From positions 1,078,115 to 1,142,114 of the forward strand of contig BCJC01000007.1 in the NCBI GenBank assembly GCA_001600175.1: 64,000 nt of DNA, read 5' to 3'. The position numbers and the translations under genes are program-made. The notes beneath the pieces are model-generated. The model searched no databases and had not been told where the DNA came from. It worked only from the letters and a program-made list of their open reading frames with translations. The DNA comes from Erythrobasidium yunnanense. Lineage: Eukaryota; Basidiomycota; Cystobasidiomycetes; Erythrobasidiales; Erythrobasidiaceae. Positions 36,440 through 45,309 of the stretch are shown one piece after another. The first letter of the stretch is position 1; the number at the start of each line of letters is the position of its first letter.

Positions 36440-38473
36440 ATGCGAACATCGACCCTTCTGGCTGGCGCTGCTGCCCTGCTAGCTTCGAGCGTGGCAGCTT
36501 CAGATGTGTTGGATCTGCACAAGGACGACTTCCACAGCGTAGTAGCACCCGAAGACCTCATCCTCGTAGAGTTCTTTGCTCGTAAGTCGGCCTGCATTGC
36601 GCGCGCGTTCTTGGGAGCTCGTTCGCTGATTCTTTTGAACTTGCTGCAGCTTGGTAAGCCTGAGCAGGCTGAGAGCTACTTACTGAAGGTGTATACTAAC
36701 TGCTACTCCCTCTATTGCACCTCTCTGGCTCCAGGTGTGGACACTGTAAGCTGAAAACGGCGCGCATGGATGTCCTGAAACTGTACTGACCGCTTCCGTG
36801 ATAACAGGCAAAGCCCTCGCTCCCCAGTATGAAGAGGCTGCTACAGCACTTGCGAACCAGTCTATCAAGCTCGCGAAGGTAGATTGCACTACCGAGGCCG
36901 ACCTGTGCTCGTCCTACGGCGTTCAAGGTGAGCAAAGCACACTGAGAAACCTCATTATGTTGCTAACATTCTGTTATTCTTAGGTTACCCGTATGCTGTT
37001 CTTTCACATTAGCATGCTTGCATTATGGCTGATACGCGATTCCAGCACACTCAAGGTCTTCCGGAAAGGCGAGCCTTCCGACTATGCCGGCACTAGGAAG
37101 GCAGATGGCATCATTAGCTACATGAAGAAGTGAGAAAGACGTTTCCTTTAGGGCCTAAGCCTGCTGATTCATACTTCTTTCAGGCAATCGCTTCCTGCCG
37201 TATCAAGTGTTACAGCCGCGAACCACGTCGAGTTCAAGGGAGCCGACAAGATCGTACTTGTCGCATACCTCGAGGAGTCCGACTCCGCCAACATCGGCAC
37301 CTTCAACGCATTCGCCGAGTCTCACCGTGATGACTATCTATTCGGAATCTCGCACGATCCTACCGCCATTAGCGAAGCTGGCATCGTTCCTCCCGCTATG
37401 GTCATGTACAAGACGTTCGACGAGGGCCGCAACGACTTTAGCGCCTCTTTCACTCGCGAGAGCCTGGCTAGCTTTGTTCAAGAACACGCCGTACCCCTTC
37501 TTGACGAGATTTCACCAGAGAACTTCGCTACATACGCCGAGGCCGGTATTCCCCTGGCATACATCTTCATTCCTGCCGATGACGCAAACCGCGCTACCCT
37601 AGTTAAGAGCATCGAGCCAGTCGCACGAGAGTACAAGGGTAAGGTCAACTTTGTCTGGATCGACACGAACAAGGTGAGCTGTCAATTCCTTTATGTCAAA
37701 CCGAATTGTGCTAATGTGCGGTCCGCTTGAACAGTTCGCCGACCACGCCAAGTCCCTCAACCTGCAAGAAGCCAAATGGCCATCCTTCGCGATCCAGCAA
37801 GTTCAGGAGCAGCTGAAGTATCCTCTGTCGCAATCTTCCAATGTGGACGCTAAGACTGTCGGTGACTTTGTCGCCAAGTTCGTTAAAGGCGAGATCTCCG
37901 CGTCCGTCAAGAGCCAGCCTGTACCCAAGGTCCAGGAGGATGCCGCCTACACCGTCGTAGCCGATACTTTCGATGAGGTCATTCTTAAGGACAACAAGAA
38001 GGATATCTTCCTCGAGCTCTACGCTTCGTGGTGCGGTCACTGTGGGTTGCGAGTTTCTTCCTTCATCCAGCAAAGTCTGACAATAATTTCGTACCCAGGC
38101 AAACGTCTAGCTCCTACCTGGGAGACACTCGGCGAGAAGTTCGCCAACTCAAAAGACCAGATCCTGATCGCCAAGATGGATGCCAACGAGAATGACATTC
38201 CACCCGCAGCTGGATTCAGAGTCCAAGGTTTCCCTACCATTAAGTTCAGAGCAGCCGGTGCATCCGAGTTTATCGACTACGAGGGTGACAGATCCCTAGA
38301 GTCCTTCCTCGAATTCGCAGAAACCCACGGAAAGAACGGAGCTAAGCCAGATGCACCTGCTAAATCAGCAAAGGTCGCCGCTACTGCTGCTGCCGATCAC
38401 CACGATGAGCTTTGTAAGCTTAACAAGTCCTTCAGTCCTAGGCTGCTCGCTAACATCGCTTTTGTCGCTAGAA
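36440..38473 (+). CDS. PDI1: Protein disulfide isomerase Pdi1
   Basis: ER-lumen oxidoreductase that forms and shuffles disulfides. The signal peptide is MRTSTLLAGAAALLASSVAA. Domains a-b-b'-a' are present: first active site FFAPWCGHCKALAPQYE, then GYPTLKVFRKGE, b/b' blocks, the second site LYASWCGHCKRLAPTWE, GFPTIKFR, and an acidic/Ala tail. Exons: 36440-36581, 36650-36653 (4 nt), 36735-36745 (11 nt), 36808-36927, 36984-36990 (7 nt), 37046-37129, 37184-37673, 37735-38041, 38099-38413 and 38472 onward. The tiny exons are needed to rebuild the first CGHC and the YP turn. The end is HHDEL, with the stop TAA formed from T38413 and AA38472-38473 across the last intron. Reading through that intron would bury the retrieval signal. 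Confidence 0.95.
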
Positions 38474-38667
38474 TCGCCCAACATGCATTACAGCTCAGTG
38501 ATATCAGCAGGGGATAGTAGACAGTCTGATTCTACGTTGTTGATCGTAGATTGCGGAGGACGAAGAGGTGATAGAATGGAAGAAGAGAGTCTGAACGCAT
38601 CCTGGAATCGCATTGCGTTGCAGATGAGCTGATCCAGTACCTAACAAGTCTGTATTTACATCACACT

Positions 38668-39799
38668 CTACCCTCTGCCTACCATCGACGGCATCTTGGT
38701 CGCCATACTGGAGATTGATGCTCATCAGCTTAAGGACTCCTGCCAATCCCAAGAAATGCTCACATGGTATGGTTCAGGACATTCACCTCGAGGGGCAGAT
38801 TAGCCATGTATACAATCGAGGTCGCCACGTGCTGGACATCGAATACATCCTCGACCTTGTTGCTTCCATCGGCTTGCGGGACGCCTTTGGTCATTCGATT
38901 GCCCATGTCTGTTGCGGCGTTGCCTGTCGCAGCAAAGTGTCGTATGGGCAGTCGCTCACACCGAATGGAATCAGAGAAGAGCCGTACCTATATCTATCTG
39001 GGATACTGCGATATTGTATTTCCTTCCATCCAGGGCAGCAGTCTTGACTTTCTAGCGTTAGAACTTGCCCCCGCTGGGTAAGTGCGAGGATGCTCACCTT
39101 TGTAAGTCCGGTGATGGCATGCTTAGAAGATGTATACGCAGCAGAGCCCGGTCGTGGGACGTGTGCTGAAATGCTTCCATTGTTGATAATGCGGCCGCCT
39201 TGCGGAGATTGGCTCTTCATCTGGTGGAAGCAGTGCTTTGTGCAGTTGAAAGGTGCAGTCACATTGATAGCCATTGTCTTCTCGAAGTCTTCCAGAGTCT
39301 GTTCTTCGAATGAAGATGCTCCGAAACCCACGCCTGCATTCTAAGTTCGGAGTATCAGTATAGAATGGAAGCTAGGTTGTGGTCAGCATACATTGAAGAG
39401 TAGATCCACTCGACCTGATCGAGAGCATCAGTCAAGGTTAGACGTAACGGTCCCTTCTCCTCAGACTGACCGAACTTCGAGACGGTTTCAGCAAACAAGC
39501 GTTCAACGACCTTCGGATCTGACTGGAAGTCTCTCAGCTTGCTAGCCGGACGAGCGAGAAGCGCAACACACCAGGTCGCCAGCGACAGTATGGCACGAAG
39601 AGATCTCTTTGGCAGTCTCTGCCAGTTTGGCTTCGTCTCTTCCAGTGATGACTACGCTCCAGCCATTCTTGCCCAGCGCAATCGCAGAAGCGCGTCCAAT
39701 TCCTGACCGTTTGGCGTCAGCTTCTCGCTGGTCTGCTCGATAGCTGGATGTCCACTCACCTGCGCTGCCTCCAGTGACAATAGCGACTTTTCCACTCAT
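38668..39799 (-). CDS. Short-chain dehydrogenase/reductase
   Basis: Classical SDR of about 285 residues. The cofactor loop is VAIVTGGSAGIGRASAIALG, with the glycine motif split by an intron. ITGRDEAKLAETA follows the second strand. The NNAG motif is DLLFNNAGVGFGASS, split by an intron just after the first Asn. The catalytic Ser is in IINNGSISAHVPRPGS and the YxxxK is AAYTSSKHAITGLTK. The C-terminal tail is NAATDMGNRMTKG, FDVQHVATSIVYMANLPLEV and, after a last intron, MATKMPSMVGRG. About seven exons separated by 30-80 nt introns. Substrate unknown. It is convergent with PDI1, the gap being 194 nt. Confidence 0.92.
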
Positions 39800-40969
39800 G
39801 TTTCTTGAAATATAGAATGAGAAAGGACGCTCGGAATCTTCGAAGTCAGGACACGTCCGGCTACAAGCGGGGTCTTCTACCTCTGGCTGCTGCTTCGAAG
39901 AAACACGTCGGTCTGTTCATAGCTGCTCGAATGATCATCATCATCATCATCAGAGCATGACGGCCAGCAAGGAGCACAAAACAAGGAGTCAATGCGAGAC
40001 AGCCTGCCTCAGGTTCCTTTGGGCTTTGTCCATTCCTGCGAAAGACTACAATGGAGAGCCTCTAAAGACCTTTGATGACGCACTTCAAGCCGCTTACGAA
40101 CGGTCTCTGGCTGCTATGTCTCTGCACCCTGCGTGAATCAAATCTGATGGGCGAAAGACTCGTTAGCAGAAACCGCACCAAACAGACTGCTTGGACCCTG
40201 GGATTAATGCGCAGATTTTCTGTGCTATCAGCCCTTATGTGCTTCTCGAGGAATGCTCAGCGATTATCCCGACCATGAGTTCCGATCTGAACGTCAAGGC
40301 TGCCTGCTGCGAGTTGACGCACACTAGACACAACTATGAACCTATCAACCTGACAGGCTCAGCATACGCATGGCCTGTGATAGAAAGGCCAGTTCTCGTC
40401 GACACCGATGCAAGGATGTTCCCAGCCTGTCCGCACTAGCGGCACTAACAGCTCAGGACTGGACGCAGCGTACGGAGAAGGTGTGTGGTTACATGGGTAT
40501 TCTCGTACCAGTAGGGTGTCCTTCTCATAGTGCTTTGGTGGCAGGGTGACCTTGTCAAGCTCTAGTTCCTTCCACTCTCGATGTAGCTTTGGCCTTCAGG
40601 CGTCTTGCAATGCACCTCAGATTGAGTATCTTGGCTTCCTCGTCCCGTCACGCTCTTGTTGCATCGACTGAAAATCGAAATGTCGCCCCGGCTCGCGTCT
40701 TTCCGGTGCGACTCGGATTGTCCTGACGGATGAAGTCCTAGAGCGTTCGGACGTCCTGTATGTGCAGGTTGTAAACGGTCATTTCTAGCAGAATCTTTGC
40801 GTTACGAGTTGCCAGGCCCCGTCCTGTTCGGGTGCTTGGCAAAGTTTGGGGAGTCCGGCTATCTGCGGGTTCTTGCTTTTCCCCAGGCTGACCTTAGAGC
40901 ATTTGAGCTGTCAAGTTTCTCCTTCTTCTTCTCTTCTCACACTCTCCATCCATATCTAATCTGTCCACC
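39800..40969. promoter_or_regulatory. Long divergent promoter region, SDR / transporter
   Basis: 1.17 kb between two genes that point away from each other. It has (ATC)6 at 39934-39951 and a C/T-rich leader at 40915-40950 just before the transporter start. A minus-strand frame of about 78 codons at 40586-40800 lacks an ATG and resembles nothing I know. No supported gene. Confidence 0.4.
39934..39951. repeat. Trinucleotide microsatellite (ATC)6
   Basis: Six perfect ATC units in the SDR promoter, about 135 nt upstream of the SDR start codon. Confidence 0.9.
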
Positions 40970-43156
40970 ATGTCTGTCGTTGGTCATAAAGACGACAAGG
41001 ACCGCATCGCCAATGAAGGCCTCCATCAAGAAGACTCGAGCATTGGAGCAGCTATACACGTCTCGGAGCAAGATGCAAGCATCCCAGACATCTTCCACTT
41101 GAGCTACGCCTGCTGACACATTGATACAGGATAAGCGCATTCGAAAGAAGACTGTTCGTAGAAACACTCATCTCTGAGGTTGCCCGGGCCGGCCAGCTGA
41201 CCTGACCTAAACTCATCAATCCATAGGATATTCACATTCTTACTCTCCTGATGGTCATCTACTTCCTTCAAATTGCAGATAAGACGTGAGAATAACACAG
41301 ATATTGCGAGTATGACCGGCTGGAAGCTGACCTCATCGTGCACAGTATCATCGGTCTCACTGCAGTCTACGGCCTCCGAAAAGATGCAAACCTCGTTGGG
41401 AATCAATACTCTGACATCGGTGCAATCGGATACTATGCTCAGATCGCAGCTCAGCCTCGTAAGTTTCGCTTACAGTAGCGGGCAGACTGTAAGAGGAGGG
41501 TCTGACTTCAAGGTCATGCAGTCGCCGCCTTCCTTATTGTCAAGATCCGGTATCGCGTCTTCATGCCGATCATCGTTGTCTGCTGGGCCATCGCGCTATG
41601 CGGCATGTCTGCTTCCACAAACTTCCGAAGCTTGATGGCCTGCCGTTTCCTGCTTGGGTGGTTCGAGGCTGCATGCTTGCCCCTCTTCTCCGTCATTACT
41701 ATCAGCTTCTATCGCAGATCTGAGCAACCGGTGCGTGAAGCGCTCTTACGCCAACTTTCTTCCACCCAACTGACTCAAGCGATGTTTTCTGTAGCTAAGA
41801 GTCGCTGCCTGGTATTCTACCAATGGTATGTCTGAGTCTACTGGCTGGACATGCTCTGTCCGTGCTTATTTGTCTCGTTCCCACCAGGTCTCGCAACAAT
41901 TATCTGCTCGGCCCTGGTTTATGGACTAGCTCATATCCGCTCATCGACACTTTATACTTATCAGATTGTCTATCTCTTCTTCGGCCTTGTCACATTCGTC
42001 TGCGGAGTCGCAAGCTACTTCTGGCTGTCTGATGGCCCAGACTCCGCTCGGTACCTTACGCCCGAAGACCGTCTGAAGGCTGTCGAGCGACTCAAGGCGA
42101 ATCAGCAAGGGATCAAGAACACCAAATTCAACTTCAAGCACATTGTAGAGATGGTTACAGAGCTCAAGTTCTGGATTGTACGCTAAATACACATCAGAAG
42201 GAAGGGGTGATCTAGCTCACTGCCTTCTTCTTTACAGTTCATGATCTGCGCTTTCGGAGTCAACATTGGCGCTGCGACCTCCAATGTCTTCGGTCCTATC
42301 ATTCTGCAGCGGATTGTTGGCTTCACTCCCGATGAGGCAGTTCTCCTCAACATGCCGTTCGGCGCCCTTCAATTCATCATGATCATCGTCTCGAGTTACC
42401 TGGCGCAAAGATTTAAATCAAAAGGTATCATCTTCTTCTGCTTTATGGTACCAGTCGTGGTCGGTAAGTTCAGCACTGCTACATTATGCAGTATTTTTTA
42501 CAGTTCGGCTAACCTACGTTCATCTGTATCTAGGCGTGGCATTGCTGTATGCTCTGCCCAAGAACGCGGCCAACCAAGGTGGTTTGCTAGCCGGATACTA
42601 CATGATCTCTTTCCTCTTTGCTGGCAATCCCCTGCTTGTAAGCTGGATGGGCGGAAACTGTGGAGGACAGACGAAGAAGTCAACCTACTATACTGCATAC
42701 AACGCTTTCTCGGCGACTGGCAACGTCGTTGCGCCCTACCTTTTCAAGGCTGCCGATGCGTGAGTCGCATTCTCTCACGTCTATGGGAAGCATTACTCAA
42801 GCTGAACTTGTTCTACAGAGGTATCTACTACCGACCTGCCTTGCAAGCAGTCATGGCCATCTTCTGCGTTGTCTGCGGCCTCATCGTGCTCCAGATCTTC
42901 AACCTCATCTGGGCCAACAAGAGGAAGGAGAAGCAGCGTGTCAGCGTGGGCCTACCTGCCAAGCTTGTCGACTACTCCATGGCGAATAAATACTCGGAAC
43001 AGTCCGAGAGCGCTGAAAACGCACACGATTCACGAGCACTCGATGAGGATCTCACGGATAAGAACAACCCTTATTTCATCTATATACGTAAGTCTACATC
43101 GCATATACGCTTCAGCGACCATTTAGCTGACCTGTTCATGTTTAACGCTAGTGTAA
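40970..43156 (+). CDS. MFS transporter, Dal5/anion:cation symporter family
   Basis: Twelve-helix permease of the fungal Dal5 (allantoate/nicotinate-type) family, about 500 residues, plasma membrane. Blocks: DIHILTLLMVIYFLQIADKT, the helix-1 region; GLRKDANLVGNQYSDIGAIG; MACRFLLGWFEAACLPLFSV; YFWLSDGPDSARYLTPEDR; FGVNIGAATSNVFGPIILQ; TPDEAVLLNMPFGALQ; MGGNCGGQTKKSTYYTAYN; AFSATGNVVAPYLFK. The C-terminus NPYFIYIL matches the family's NPHFRYVL ending, and its last Leu and stop come from a final exon with only five coding bases (43152-43156). The first intron (41075-41129) appears to start GCAAGC. About nine introns in all. The substrate cannot be told from sequence. Confidence 0.9.
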
Positions 43157-43601
43157 ATAATCGAGCATGTAGTAAAGTGGATGTTTAGCTACGCACAGGA
43201 GCTGTATATATCAGGAGAGTCGCAGCTTAATCTTTGTAACGAAAGTCAGGCAGTTTGAGGATGTGCAAAGTGGGTTTGGATCGAGGACGCTCATTTCAGC
43301 GACGCTGATGAGCACCCCCTTCTGATAAAAGTATTGCTACTGCAGTACTGACTAGACTGACTATCTTACCGCTTCTGCGGGAACAAGCTTTCCTTCTTTC
43401 ACGTGCATCCCTAAGAATATCTTCACTTTACACGCCTAATTTTAGGTGAAGACGTATTCGGCGGAAAGGTGACGAGAAGCGTCTATACGACGTGCGTCAC
43501 CTCAGGCAATAATCAATATCTACGTAAGCTGCAACCTTCCTTCTTTCCTTCTTTCATCCCCTACCAGTCTCTGCCTTCCCTTCGATAGTCAAAGCCTCAA
43601 G
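43157..43601 (+). promoter_or_regulatory. Promoter of secreted App1-like gene
   Basis: 445 nt after the transporter. Contains CACGTG at 43400-43405, an inverted repeat with 7-nt arms TCTTCAC/GTGAAGA around 43421-43455, and a C/T tract at 43535-43560 just before the start codon. Binding proteins are unknown. Confidence 0.45.
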
Positions 43602-45134
43602 ATGATCTTCTCGGGGGTCCTTCTGACAAGCTTTGCAGCTCTGGTAGCAGCTGCACCAGCGCCGCAGATAACAAGCGCTATAGCATCCGCTGCTCAGTCA
43701 GAGACAAGTCGAGCTGGATCTGCAGTGTCTTCAGCTACCTCCGCTGCTGCCTCTGCAGTATCTTCTGTAGCCGGTGCAGCAGAGTCGGCTTTCTCATCCC
43801 TCTATGCTTCTGCCATCCTCGATGTCCCTACTCCTTCAGCTATCGCTTCCGCTCTCAACATCGACAATAGCTCACTTGCTTCAGAGCCCGTTTCCGCACT
43901 CTTAATTCCTTCCTACTCCAACTTCACCCAGCAAGGGTGGAACGTCAGATTCAACGGCTTTGTATACAAGCTTCCACCCTCTTTCAATTCTTCTCAAGAA
44001 GAGAAGATCATCGGGCTCCTGCATATCGATAACTCCACGCTCAATGCGACTGAGCAGACTCTCCTCCTCAACCGCACCACCGACCTGGCTTCTATTCCTC
44101 AGCCTAATTACCAAGGCTTGACTGTCCAAGTCGTCTTCGATGGCCAGAATATCTCGACTCCGATTGCTCTTGAGCAGGCAGACGATTTCGGCGAGATCGA
44201 CCAGTTCGTAGTGGTGCCAGGACTAGCGAATGCTACTGGAAACTCCACACAGTTACAGAGGACTGCAGTCGCGCAGCTGTATGCCCAAAATATTACCGGA
44301 CCAGGAAATTCGACTACTCTGCTCGTTCCCGAGTCTGGATATTCGATTGTCTCAGACATAGACGATGTCCTTCGAGTGACAAAGGTTTACGTACCGACTA
44401 CCGGCCTTAAGAACAGCTTTGCCGAGCCCTACATGAACTATGATACGACGCCTGAAGTCTTCGCAACTTGGAGCCGGACCTTGCCTCAAGTAGCTTTCCA
44501 GTAAGTCGAGCGTGCTATAAAGCCTTCAACTACATCTGATTCATTTGAACAGCTACGATACCACAACTCCCCTCGAGTTGACCAGGACTTACGTAGAGTA
44601 TCTCTTCAACAACTATCCCCTTGGATCCTTAGAGATGAGACCTATCAACCTCACTGAGCCAAGCGTGAGTATCCCCAAGCTTTTCTTGAAGTCATCGCTG
44701 AGAGGTTGTCGATTCCAGTCCGTATTGGATGCCAGAAGCCAGTCCTTGACCAGGCTGTTCGAGACTTTCCCTTCGAGGAAGTTTGTTCTGGTCGGAGACA
44801 CCAGCTCTTCCACACTCCTAACCGCATATCCGCAAATCGCACAGCAGTTCCCGCAACAGCTGGCATGCATTTTCATCCGCAACACCTCTGCCACGGACCC
44901 CGATGACAAGCTCCCTTACGATACTTCGGCCTTCAAGAATGTCAATGCTTCTCAGTACTTCTTTTACACCAAGCCCGATGACCTATTCGGTATCGATATT
45001 GCTGGCGGCCAGTGCTTGAATGCCACCATTCCTCAGGTGAGAGCCACCGCATACGAGTATTCATTTAACATGTACTGACGGAGCTTGCGCAGAACGTTAC
45101 GTTTGGCGAGCAGGGAGGTCCGTTCAGGCTGTAA
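43602..45134 (+). CDS. Secreted App1-domain (phosphatidate phosphatase-like) protein
   Basis: Signal peptide MIFSGVLLTSFAALVAAAPA, a Ser/Ala-rich spacer, then an App1 domain with HAD-like motif I VSDIDDVLRVTKVY. The pattern is DxDx with Val where yeast App1 has Thr; DxDx(T/V) is accepted for this superfamily. Further App1 blocks are YVPTTGLKNSFAEPY, LGSLEMRPINLTEPS, TFPSRKFVLVGDTSSSTLLT, CIFIRNTSATDPDDKLPYDT and DDLFGIDIAGGQCLN, and it ends NVTFGEQGGPFRL. More than ten N-glycosylation sequons fit an extracellular protein, unlike cytosolic yeast App1. Exons run 43602-44502 and on. Segment 44665-44718 (54 nt, GT...AG) stays open in frame but is most likely an intron. Enzymatic activity is inference. 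Confidence 0.85.
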
Positions 45135-45309
45135 ATCTAAGGTCGGCAGGAGTAGGTAGCAGTGAGATATATGGACACTTCAATTCGTTCATCGTTGTCG
45201 TCATACACGTAGACAAAGTTACATGCTGTTTCGCCTTCTTCTGAGATCTTGCTTTGTCTCGCTCCTTGCCGCCCATCCGACCCCATCAGCGGCTCTTGGA
45301 GCTCCCGCG

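Noticed and set aside
39957-40440. Short plus-strand frames in the SDR/transporter gap as a possible decayed gene
   Set aside because: Frames are short and in different phases, with no detectable similarity to a known family.
40586-40800. Minus-strand open stretch of about 78 codons in the SDR/transporter gap
   Set aside because: No ATG, no splice-linked partner exon and no family similarity.
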